Assembly: GCA_030595525.1 (NCBI GenBank)
Contig: JAUVDD010000093.1
Location: 1-6,691, forward strand
Direction of reading: 5' to 3'
Length of the DNA stretch: 6,691 nucleotides
DNA from: Puniceicoccales bacterium
Lineage (GTDB): Bacteria; Verrucomicrobiota; Verrucomicrobiia; Opitutales; Oceanipulchritudinaceae
In this document: piece after piece, positions 1-6,619 of the stretch
Numbering within the stretch: position 1 is the stretch's first letter
How the letters are laid out: each line of letters opens with the position of its first letter
Notes under the pieces: model-generated
The model's input: the letters and a program-made list of their open reading frames with translations, nothing else
Told to the model about the DNA's origin: nothing
Databases searched by the model: none
Made by a program: the position numbers and the translations under genes

Positions 1-362
1 ATACCGTACAGACAACAGGCGATGCCGCTGCACTGGAACTCTCAGTGGATCGTTCCACCATCGATGCGGATGGAGCCGATTTGGCCTTTGTTACTGTCAA
101 GGTCATCGACAAGAACGGGCTCCTCGTGCCCCGTACACATAATTCAGTCAAGTTCTCTATTTCCGGACCAGGTGAAATTATCGCAACGGGCAATGGCGAC
201 CCAACAAACCACGAGTCCTTTCAGGCACCCCAGCGAAAGGTCTTTAACGGAATGGCCCTGGTCATCATTCGTTCACAAAAAGGCAGTGCCGGAGAAATCA
301 CTCTCACCGCAAAATCCGATGGTCTGAAAACCTCCAGAACAGTAATCACTTCTTCAAACTAA
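1..362 (+). CDS. C-terminal fragment of a GH2-family beta-galactosidase-like protein (5' end outside window)
   Basis: The reading frame is open from base 3 (two bases of a split codon precede it) through 119 codons to a TAA at 360-362. The visible protein begins TVQTTGDAAALELSVDRSTI and continues with features typical of the C-terminal Ig-like domain of bacterial GH2 beta-galactosidases: a 'DGADLAFVTVKVIDKNG' stretch, a 'FSISGPGEIIATGNGDPT' stretch, a 'FNGMALVIIRS' strand and a final 'GEITLTAKSDGL' strand. In that family this all-beta domain is C-terminal to the TIM-barrel catalytic domain, so no catalytic residue is visible here. GH2 enzymes of this type remove terminal beta-linked sugars, usually galactose. 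The sulfatase start codon follows the stop after only 3 bases, which suggests co-transcription and a shared substrate. Methionine codons at 22 (another frame) and 45 (this frame) are not believable starts, because the homology-like sequence runs to the window edge. The fragment is recognised from family-typical wording; the sugar specificity is not determinable. Confidence 0.82.
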   Translation, partial: TVQTTGDAAALELSVDRSTIDADGADLAFVTVKVIDKNGLLVPRTHNSVKFSISGPGEIIATGNGDPTNHESFQAPQRKVFNGMALVIIRSQKGSAGEITLTAKSDGLKTSRTVITSSN

Positions 363-365
363 ATC

Positions 366-1901
366 ATGAGACTCTCCTCCATTATCACAGTATTCCTATT
401 TTGGACTACCATCCTTTCTGCCGGAACAAGTAATCCTAAACCCAATGTCATCTTGATTTTTGCAGATGATCTGGGAATCGGAATGCTGGGATGCTACGGG
501 CAGCAATTGGTCAAAACACCGCACATCGACCGTCTTGCCGAAAAAGGCATGAAGTTCAATAACTATTACGGTGCAGTATTTTGTGCCCCTGCCAGATGGT
601 CTCTCCTGACGGGTATGCATGATGGCCGTCGCGATGGCTGGGGTCATAACAAAGCTGGTTTGCCCATTAAAAGGGATTCCGGTGAAATCACCGAGGAAGC
701 ATACCAGGTCCAGATGGCCCAGGTTAAGGCCGACGCTCGCCCGATTCATCCTCAGGAAGTATTCCTTGCCCAGATTGCCCAGAATGCAGGTTACAAAACC
801 GCCCAGTTCGGAAAACTCGATAGTGGTTTCCTGACATGGACCGAACGAGTTGAACGTTTCGGATGGGATTTTCATGAAGGGTATTATGATCATGTACGAG
901 CTCATGGATTTTATCCTCCATACCTCTGGCGTAATGGAGAGAAATTTACCTTGGAAGGGAATTTCATGGCAGATTGTGGCAAGACATCGGAGGAGGGAAA
1001 TGAGCCAGTTGGATATGGTGGCAAGACCTATTCACAGAACGTATTCATCGAGGGCATTCTCATGTACATTCGTGACCACAAAAGTGAACCTTTCTTCATT
1101 TATCACTCCACCACTCTTCCACATGGGCCGGTTGCCATTCCAGAGTTGCATCCGGATTTTGCCGATTTACCGAACCTTTCCCTGGCGGAGAAAAAATACG
1201 CCTCCATGGTCAAGATGCTCGATGACCATGTTGGTCTAATTATGGATGAACTGAAAGCCCAGGGCATCGACGATAACACGATCGTTATATTTACTTCAGA
1301 CAACGGTCATGAGATGTATTATGGTACAAAGCCTACGTTCAGGAAACAGGAATTTCCCAACGGCGAAAAAACCAACCTTACAGACAAGAAGTGGCGCACT
1401 TCGGATTGTGGAGATGTGTTTGATGGAGCAGCATCACGGGCAGGTTTGAAACGAAGTGGTTATCAGGGAGGCATGCAGTGCCCGTTGATCGCCTGGTGGC
1501 CAGGTAAGATTGCCCCCGGTACGGAAACAGATATCCTCAGTGCGCATTACGACTTTATGGCCACCCTGGCGGATATCATTGGAGTAGATACTCCTACCGG
1601 AAAAGACAGCATTTCTTATCTGCCCACTCTGCTCGGAAAGAAACAAATCCAGTCCCACGAATTTGTTGTCGTCAACAACATCAACACACGAATGGGAAGC
1701 AGTGCCTTGATTAGTAAGGATGGATGGAAACTGATCGAGATTGATCGTAAAAAGGATTACTTCCAGCTATACGATATCAAGACCGATAACGAGGAACGAA
1801 ATAATCTGGAAATGAAATATCCTGAGAAGGTCGCCACATTAAAAGCAGTTATGCTGAGCGAATTGGATTCCGGAAGACCGGATCTGGACAATATTCAGTA
1901 G
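366..1901 (+). CDS. Secreted S1-family formylglycine sulfatase (arylsulfatase A-like), 511 aa
   Basis: It hydrolyses sulfate esters, presumably on a polysaccharide or oligosaccharide, and should act outside the cytoplasmic membrane: residues 1-19 form a Sec signal peptide (MRLSSIITVFLFWTTILSA). The alkaline-phosphatase-like sulfatase fold starts at NVILIFADDLG, with metal ligands D34 and D35. The formylglycine motif is C73-A-P-A-R77 followed by LLTG, so C73 should be converted to formylglycine. Other expected positions are K150 (GKLDSG), H253 (TLPHGP), D312-N313 (FTSDNGHE) and K362 (GLKRSGYQGG). Length is normal for the family. Two departures from the commonest consensus are visible: D152 stands where GKWHxG sulfatases have His, and the later 'GGxRVP' box reads GGMQCP. 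Both may mark a subfamily. The start lies 3 bases after the GH2 stop, and I see no Shine-Dalgarno sequence, so translation may be coupled. The gene ends 18 bp from the convergent DUF1080 gene. The exact S1 subfamily and the substrate are unknown. Confidence 0.93.
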   Translation: MRLSSIITVFLFWTTILSAGTSNPKPNVILIFADDLGIGMLGCYGQQLVKTPHIDRLAEKGMKFNNYYGAVFCAPARWSLLTGMHDGRRDGWGHNKAGLPIKRDSGEITEEAYQVQMAQVKADARPIHPQEVFLAQIAQNAGYKTAQFGKLDSGFLTWTERVERFGWDFHEGYYDHVRAHGFYPPYLWRNGEKFTLEGNFMADCGKTSEEGNEPVGYGGKTYSQNVFIEGILMYIRDHKSEPFFIYHSTTLPHGPVAIPELHPDFADLPNLSLAEKKYASMVKMLDDHVGLIMDELKAQGIDDNTIVIFTSDNGHEMYYGTKPTFRKQEFPNGEKTNLTDKKWRTSDCGDVFDGAASRAGLKRSGYQGGMQCPLIAWWPGKIAPGTETDILSAHYDFMATLADIIGVDTPTGKDSISYLPTLLGKKQIQSHEFVVVNNINTRMGSSALISKDGWKLIEIDRKKDYFQLYDIKTDNEERNNLEMKYPEKVATLKAVMLSELDSGRPDLDNIQ

Positions 1902-1919
1902 AATTCCAATATATTGATA

Positions 1920-2708
1920 CTACTCCCCGTCCGATGGCAGGATCATCAACTCGATGTTCCGAAAATCAACCGGATGGCTTTCGCCCTGAAGAGCGATGTA
2001 TCCATCCTTCAAGACAGTTCCCTCTGCCAACGGATAACCCTCGGGCAGCAGGTGACCGCCAATCTTCCCTCCCTTGTAACTGAGGACAATTTCACCATTG
2101 ATTTTATGGATAACGGATTGATCCCCATGCACCTCTATCTCCACCTGTACCCATTCATCCATGTGGTGAGCAGGTGATGCGGTCCAAGTCATGTGGTTTG
2201 TACGTGTCGAACCATCTGAGAGGATCACATCGGTTCCCGGACTAGCGATATTCATAGTCGTTCTGTCACAGGTCGCCACATCATCGCAGGCAAGGAACTG
2301 GGCTTCAATGCTTACAGGAAATCCCTGATCGACTGCCATGCTCTCCGCCGATTGTGAATGAAACATCACACCGCTGTTCAAGTAGGTGAAATCCATGGAA
2401 CCGGGGACCTTTGATCCATTGAACCGGTATTCCAAACGGAGCCGATAATGTGACAGCTTCTTGTTATAGAATATATGACCATACTCCGTGGAGAAAGTCT
2501 CATACTCATCATACTTCACTCGCAGCATTCCATCCTCTGCGACAAAGGTGTTCTTGTAATTCACACCAGCCGGCGAGCCACCCACTTTCACGGTCCAGCC
2601 ATCCAGGTTCTTTCCATTGAAAACGGAGACCCATTTGGGTTTCGAATCACATCCAGAAATAAATATTAGCAGCGCTCCTGCAATGATTGAGGTAATGATA
2701 TTTCTCAT
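1920..2708 (-). CDS. DUF1080 / 3-keto-disaccharide hydrolase-family lipoprotein, 262 aa
   Basis: This is a single-domain DUF1080 (PF06439) protein. The family has a concanavalin-like jelly-roll fold and carries the Pfam name 3-keto-disaccharide hydrolase; the substrate here is unknown. The open frame reaches 2825, but I place the start at 2708. From there the protein begins MRNIITSIIAGALLIFISGC, a lipoprotein signal peptide with lipobox I17-S18-G19-C20; the 39 codons upstream are charged and mixed and would bury that signal. Typical family blocks follow: FNGKNLDGW (30-38), NSGVMFHSQ (111-119), FPVSIEAQFL (130-139), two nearby cysteines in ACDDVATC, and the terminal ALQGES...FRNIE block (239-253). 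C20 should be lipidated, anchoring the protein to a membrane. D21 follows the cysteine, which in enterobacteria favours inner-membrane retention. The gene diverges from the second sulfatase and converges on the first. A weak GAG lies just upstream of the ATG. Family assignment is secure; the enzymatic role is inferred. Confidence 0.88.
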   Translation of the reverse strand: MRNIITSIIAGALLIFISGCDSKPKWVSVFNGKNLDGWTVKVGGSPAGVNYKNTFVAEDGMLRVKYDEYETFSTEYGHIFYNKKLSHYRLRLEYRFNGSKVPGSMDFTYLNSGVMFHSQSAESMAVDQGFPVSIEAQFLACDDVATCDRTTMNIASPGTDVILSDGSTRTNHMTWTASPAHHMDEWVQVEIEVHGDQSVIHKINGEIVLSYKGGKIGGHLLPEGYPLAEGTVLKDGYIALQGESHPVDFRNIELMILPSDGE

Positions 2709-2718
2709 AATCTCAAAG

Positions 2719-2746
2719 AATCTATCGATTCCGTGTTTGTTGTAAA
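2719..2746 (-). promoter_or_regulatory. Possible sigma70-like promoter for the DUF1080 lipoprotein gene
   Basis: Read on the minus strand, TTTACA (2741-2746) matches five of six bases of a -35 box, and TAGATT (2719-2724) is a moderate -10 match, with a 16-base spacer. A transcript starting about 7 bases downstream would begin near 2712, only a few bases before the chosen ATG at 2708, so the message would be almost leaderless. This rests on consensus similarity alone in an AT-rich gap, where chance matches are common. Confidence 0.2.
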
Positions 2747-2812
2747 GCCACCCATTCCACAAAGCTCGGGATCCGCTTGCAATACTTCCTGAATACTTAA
2801 AAATGGGCTTTA
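2743..2812. repeat. Interrupted inverted repeat in the divergent intergenic region
   Basis: TAAAGC (2743-2748) and CCATT (2752-2756) on the left are matched in reverse complement by AATGGGCTTTA (2802-2812) on the right. This gives an 11-bp stem with a 3-base bulge on the left arm and a 45-base loop. Within the loop, AATACTT occurs twice in direct orientation (2781-2787 and 2792-2798) with an 11-bp period, about one helical turn. The arrangement sits between two divergent genes and could be regulator-binding DNA or a leader structure for the sulfatase mRNA. No terminator-like U tract follows. The function is not shown by the sequence. Confidence 0.3.
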
Positions 2813-2827
2813 GCTGAAAGAGCAATT

Positions 2828-4255
2828 ATGAATATGCATCGTTTAATGATTCTGGCCACTCTTCTGACAGGAAGCGCAGCGGTATCCATTCAAGCTATTG
2901 AAAAAGACAATACACTGGACGGACCACCACCCAATATCCTCTTCATCATAGCGGATGACCTGGGTGCCCGACTCGGGTGCTATGATGATGAATTGGCACG
3001 CACACCACAACTGGACAAGCTGGCCGATCGAGGCATCGTCTTTCGCAACTGCTTCACCCAGTATGCAACCTGCGGTCCCAGTCGTGCCTCCATGCTGAGC
3101 GGTTTGTATCCGTACCAGACAGGTATTACGAATAATAGTAAAAAACTAACCCAATCCAAGACACCGGTCACCTCGCTTCCAGCACTGTTTAGACAAGAAG
3201 GATACTTCACCGCACGAGTTGGCAAAATCTTCCACATGGGAATACCCGGAGATATCGGAACCGCCGGACAAGACGATGACGATGCATGGGATATCGCCAT
3301 CAACAATACAGGATGGGATGCCGTTCCGGAGAATTACGAAACTGCAACCAGATATGGAGACACGCGGGGCTCGGGCGTGGCAATCCGATACCTGGATCCG
3401 GACATCCCGAATGAGGCTATGGCAGATGGTGTGGGCACTCAGGAAGCTCTTCGTCTAATGGAAGAAAAACATCCGGACAACACAGGCAAACCTCTGATGC
3501 TGTTCATGGGGTACTATCGTCCTCATCCGCCCATGGTTGCTCCGAAGGCAAGCTGGAAGGCCATTCCCGAAAAGGAGATAGAGTTGCCACTTGTCCCAAA
3601 AGGCGACCGCGATGATATCCCTGTGGCAAATTTCCATCTGCGTGAGGAATCATTTAATTTCATTCCCGATTCGGCAGGACGCGCCTATACACATGCATAC
3701 TATGCTGCGGTTAACTTCGTAGATACGGAAGTTGGCAAACTGCTGTCGGGATTAAAGGAGAATGGATTGGATAAGAACACTATCGTTGTCTTCACGGGTG
3801 ACCAGGGATTCCATCTCGGTGAACATGGCCACTGGCACAAGTCGACTTTCTTTGAGGAAGCAAGTCGTGTCCCGTTGATCATCGCGGATCTGCGATCAGA
3901 TTCAATCGGGGTAAGCATGGGACTCTGTGGACTCATCGATTTGTATCCGACCATCTGTGAGATGGCTGGAATTAAGCCGACGTACTCCCTATCCGGAGAA
4001 AGCCTTGTGCCAATTCTTAACGATCCCTCAATTCCAGGTAAAATCCGTGTACTGACTCAAGGAAAGCCGGGAGGAACCAGCATCCGGACGGAACGCTATC
4101 GCTATACCGAATGGGACGGGGGCACTAAAGGTGCCATGCTGTATGATCTGGAAACCGATCCCAATGAGTTCACAAACTTGATTAACGATCCCAATTACGC
4201 TGGAATCGCAAAACGCCTGAAGGAAGAACTGTCCTCACTAATGGCTAATCCTTAA
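2828..4255 (+). CDS. Secreted S1-family sulfatase, iduronate-2-sulfatase-like (S1_7-like), 475 aa
   Basis: It should remove sulfate esters from an extracytoplasmic glycan. A Sec signal peptide covers about residues 1-23 (hydrophobic core RLMILATLLTGSAAVSIQA). Active-site elements in order: D43-D44 in NILFIIADDLG; formylglycine motif C82-G-P-S-R86 in YATCGPSRASMLSG; K133 and H136 in GKIFH; H233 in GYYRPHPP; D325-Q326 in FTGDQGFHLGEHGHW; K338; and R347 in EEASRVPLI. The GKIFH, RPHPP and LGEHGxWxK combination is characteristic of the iduronate-2-sulfatase branch, which in bacteria acts on many different sulfated sugars, so the name does not fix the substrate. The length is as expected. The start is preceded by AAAGAG five bases upstream, a weak ribosome-binding site; the ATG at 2834 is a possible alternative start. 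The gene diverges from the DUF1080 lipoprotein gene and its last 11 bases overlap the end of the opposite DUF1080 gene. It is clearly intact and distinct from the first sulfatase. Confidence 0.93.
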   Translation: MNMHRLMILATLLTGSAAVSIQAIEKDNTLDGPPPNILFIIADDLGARLGCYDDELARTPQLDKLADRGIVFRNCFTQYATCGPSRASMLSGLYPYQTGITNNSKKLTQSKTPVTSLPALFRQEGYFTARVGKIFHMGIPGDIGTAGQDDDDAWDIAINNTGWDAVPENYETATRYGDTRGSGVAIRYLDPDIPNEAMADGVGTQEALRLMEEKHPDNTGKPLMLFMGYYRPHPPMVAPKASWKAIPEKEIELPLVPKGDRDDIPVANFHLREESFNFIPDSAGRAYTHAYYAAVNFVDTEVGKLLSGLKENGLDKNTIVVFTGDQGFHLGEHGHWHKSTFFEEASRVPLIIADLRSDSIGVSMGLCGLIDLYPTICEMAGIKPTYSLSGESLVPILNDPSIPGKIRVLTQGKPGGTSIRTERYRYTEWDGGTKGAMLYDLETDPNEFTNLINDPNYAGIAKRLKEELSSLMANP

Positions 4256-5252
4256 TAACCGGGGCAAGGTAGATATTGCGGTACTTAATCGATGTATGAT
4301 CGCCCTGTAACAAAATCGGCCCTGGTGCAGTGGGATCTGTAACGACCGCACCTCCGGTCGGCGCTACTATGGGCTGATTATCAACAACCTTTACTCCATT
4401 CAGGATCACTGTCATGTGACGGTCAACCAATGTTAGATCGTAGGTCTGCCATGTCCCCGGTTCGGTCGCCGCATTCCTTGATGGGGCCACTCTCCCGAAC
4501 ACTGAACCGACTCCCTGAAGGCCCTGCATCCGGCTGTCGCGGTCGACGACCTGTGCTTCATACATCCCACGAAGATAGACACCACTGTTCTGGCCCGTAT
4601 CAGCAAGAAATTCAATATGCAAATAGAAGTCTTCAAAAACAGCTTCCGTTTCCAGGTTTCCATAAGAACCTGTTGAACCGAAATCAGTCTTGGGAGTGTT
4701 GTTTTCGAGAATGCCGTCCTTCACACTCCACCCGATTACCCTGTCTGTGCTGTGCAGACGCCATCCCGAAAGATCCTTTCCGTTGAAAAGGATAATCGGT
4801 TTCCCAAACCTTATCTCGGGTAAATCAGGCCGTTCGCCCACGGGTGGCACTTTTTTACCTGTGAAAGTGATTCGATTATAAGGAGCAGTCGTAGACTCGC
4901 AGACAATCAGACCCTCCAGTTTCCCGTTATTCAGGCCGACTGACACAATGTTTTGAGTAGTAAATGCTTCACCTTTTCCCTGCCGCTTAATCTTCAAGGG
5001 AAACACCACCCTGCCATTTTCAACCTTCACACCCTTGTGGGGTCCCTCTCCCAAAACATGTACACGCATATAGACAATCGGTTGACCTTCTTTTTCTTCG
5101 ATGCGCATCCATGCGGGTTCATTTGTGGAAAGATCCAATGTCCAGTATCCCAGAAGTTCCTTGGGAAACGAGCCGTTGCCAAAAACTGATGTCCCAGACA
5201 ATGAGATTATAACGAACCATAACCAAAAAACGATTCCACCTGATTTTTTCAT
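4245..5252 (-). CDS. Secreted two-domain protein: lipocalin-like N-terminal region plus DUF1080 domain, 335 aa
   Basis: A Sec signal peptide spans about residues 1-25 (MKKSGGIVFWLWFVIISLSG, probable cut after VFG); there is no lipobox, so the mature protein is probably soluble in the periplasm or exported. Residues about 28-135 are beta-rich, beginning LLGYWTLDLS and ending YNRITFTGKK, and resemble the small lipocalin-like barrel often found before DUF1080 domains. The DUF1080 domain (PF06439) covers about 150-333, with FNGKDLSGW (156-164), NSGVYLRGMYEAQV (222-235) and the terminal ILLQGDHTSIKYRNI block (313-327). The NSGVY/LRGxYE pattern differs from the NSGVMFHSQ pattern of the other DUF1080 protein in the window, so the two are different subgroups rather than recent duplicates. 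It lies 55 bp downstream of the GH82-like gene on the same strand and is probably co-transcribed with it. Likely roles are hydrolysis of a keto-glycoside or binding of released oligosaccharides; both are inferred. Confidence 0.87.
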   Translation of the reverse strand: MKKSGGIVFWLWFVIISLSGTSVFGNGSFPKELLGYWTLDLSTNEPAWMRIEEKEGQPIVYMRVHVLGEGPHKGVKVENGRVVFPLKIKRQGKGEAFTTQNIVSVGLNNGKLEGLIVCESTTAPYNRITFTGKKVPPVGERPDLPEIRFGKPIILFNGKDLSGWRLHSTDRVIGWSVKDGILENNTPKTDFGSTGSYGNLETEAVFEDFYLHIEFLADTGQNSGVYLRGMYEAQVVDRDSRMQGLQGVGSVFGRVAPSRNAATEPGTWQTYDLTLVDRHMTVILNGVKVVDNQPIVAPTGGAVVTDPTAPGPILLQGDHTSIKYRNIYLAPVIKD

Positions 5253-5259
5253 TAGACTA

Positions 5260-5265
5260 CCTTTC
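5260..5265 (-). promoter_or_regulatory. Ribosome-binding site for the two-domain DUF1080 gene
   Basis: On the minus strand the sequence reads GAAAGG followed by seven bases and then ATG at 5252. This is the clearest Shine-Dalgarno-like site in the window and supports MKKSGG as the true N-terminus. It lies in the 55-bp gap after the GH82-like stop codon, where no hairpin or T tract is visible, so transcription is expected to run through from the upstream gene. Confidence 0.5.
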
Positions 5266-5307
5266 GATTTATACAGTTTGAAATTTCCTATTCATTTTCA
5301 GAAAAAC

Positions 5308-6609
5308 TTAAAGACCTTTTGTCTCTTTCCACTTGCGCACTTCCTGTCCCCATTTCCCCGGGCGGGCATCTTCCGGTTTCAAGATCAGTTTGTCATTGTT
5401 ATACTTGAATCCCTCCATTGTCACATTCTCAATAATGACCGTGTAATGTCCCTCCGTATCATCCTTGACCGCCCCAATCGATGGTCCTTCAAAGAATTTG
5501 TTCTCCCATCTCAGGTCCAGGTCATCATAGTATTCCTCCGGGATTCTCATCATCACGTGCGTCTTTACCTGGGCTGTTTTCCCGAACACGGCACGGATGT
5601 TCTTCACATAGCTTCCCTTGGCAAAAATTCCATCCGTGGCATCCGGATTTATTTTCAGCTCTGCTTCCTTGACACCACCTTTTCCGATGGAAACCGCAAA
5701 TGCACTACTGATGGAAATAACGTCCTCGATTTTCACGATTCCGTTCATGGCGCTATGGGGACCCATCATGACCGCACACCGGCCGTTTTCATTGACGACG
5801 TTCTTCGCCGTGATGTCATAAATAGCAGTTTTATCGCCCACTGCACCTGTCTCCAACCGAAGCGTCACACCTCCCCCGGCATACAGGTTCTCAAAATGCA
5901 CCGACTGTGCTCCGTGCAACTGGGTCAGTCCATACCCTGGGCTGGCGTTGAATATGCGGCAATTCCTCACAGTCCCAGCAGTAGAGCGTGAAACCGGCCA
6001 ATCCTTGCTTTCCCGTTTCGTTTGCAAAGGAGTCAAGGTGATGCCGCAGTAAACCGAATAATTGTCTTTAACATCCACGTTCTCGATTAGAAAGTTCCTC
6101 ACCATCTTCCCAAGGATTCCTCTTATACCCTCACCATTCCTTCGCTCACGGTCTGAGTAGTCGATCGTGAACTGGCCACCCACGCCGCGGATACTGACAT
6201 TTTCAATAAAGGCCATTTCCTGCTCCAAAGTCATCTTTTTCTTATTCGTTGGTCGCTCCGCATCCAACAGGAATACCACCGCCTTCGTTCCCTTGGGCCA
6301 GTACGGTTTAAACACCGTGCCCTCCTCGATCAGTATATGCACATTCGATTTCAGCAAAATTCCTGCCAGACGATAAGTTCCTTTTGGGACAATCAGTCGA
6401 CCACCACCAGCCTTGGCCAGGCTATCGATCCCCTTCTGGAAGGTCTTGCTCTGGTTGGACTTTGCGTTGTCATTTTTTAAACCAAAATCGGACACGAGGT
6501 TTTTCGTAAGTCCATTGGGATCCATGGTCTCCGTATACCTTGCAACTGCAGGGACCGACCATGCTGCCAAGATGCAGGTCATTAAAATGAGTTTCACTGT
6601 ATTTGTCAT
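5308..6609 (-). CDS. Secreted right-handed beta-helix glycosidase, GH82 (iota-carrageenase family)-like, 433 aa
   Basis: A Sec signal peptide spans about residues 1-23 (LILMTCILAAWSVPAVA). The protein then opens like a pectate-lyase-type beta-helix: NLVSDFG (37-43), GGGRLIVPKGTYRLAGI (68-84) and KSNVHILIEEGTVFKP (87-102), followed by repeated short-strand coils such as IENVSIRG and IENVDVKDN. Three blocks match what I recall of Alteromonas CgiA iota-carrageenase: GYGLTQLHGA (225-234), GGGVTLRLETG (245-255) and MGPHSAMNG (282-290). Thus E253 corresponds to the proposed catalytic acid, and Q230 and H285 to conserved active-site residues. The proposed catalytic base, in Glu-X-Asp, is here G255. 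The region after about 312 is much shorter than in CgiA before the EGPSIGAV block (374-381). GH82 enzymes cleave beta-1,4 bonds in iota-carrageenan. The start follows the upstream stop by 10 bases with no close Shine-Dalgarno sequence, so coupling is likely. The alternative is a generic PF12708-type beta-helix protein. The family call rests on memory, not a search. Confidence 0.75.
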   Translation of the reverse strand: MTNTVKLILMTCILAAWSVPAVARYTETMDPNGLTKNLVSDFGLKNDNAKSNQSKTFQKGIDSLAKAGGGRLIVPKGTYRLAGILLKSNVHILIEEGTVFKPYWPKGTKAVVFLLDAERPTNKKKMTLEQEMAFIENVSIRGVGGQFTIDYSDRERRNGEGIRGILGKMVRNFLIENVDVKDNYSVYCGITLTPLQTKRESKDWPVSRSTAGTVRNCRIFNASPGYGLTQLHGAQSVHFENLYAGGGVTLRLETGAVGDKTAIYDITAKNVVNENGRCAVMMGPHSAMNGIVKIEDVISISSAFAVSIGKGGVKEAELKINPDATDGIFAKGSYVKNIRAVFGKTAQVKTHVMMRIPEEYYDDLDLRWENKFFEGPSIGAVKDDTEGHYTVIIENVTMEGFKYNNDKLILKPEDARPGKWGQEVRKWKETKGL

Positions 6610-6619
6610 AGTTTTTCTG

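Noticed and set aside
396..905. Minus-strand open frame of 169 codons
   Set aside because: It is antisense to the first sulfatase over its formylglycine motif and shows no family features; it is a shadow of the sulfatase reading frame.
1907..1916. Perfect 10-bp palindrome CAATATATTG between two convergent stop codons, considered as a terminator
   Set aside because: It is very AT-rich, has no loop or following T tract, and is too weak to act as an intrinsic terminator; likely chance.
2709..2825. N-terminal extension of the DUF1080 lipoprotein to an ATG at 2825
   Set aside because: It would put 39 residues in front of a complete lipoprotein signal peptide and fill almost the whole divergent promoter region.
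4430..4786. Plus-strand open frame of 118 codons
   Set aside because: It is fully antisense to the DUF1080 domain of the minus-strand gene, with low-quality Arg- and Ser-rich sequence and no motif.
5101..5991. Long plus-strand open frame of 296 codons
   Set aside because: It lies antisense to the GH82-like gene and the start of the two-domain DUF1080 gene, spans their junction, and encodes a His-, Phe- and Pro-rich product with no recognisable domain; both minus-strand genes have clear family motifs.
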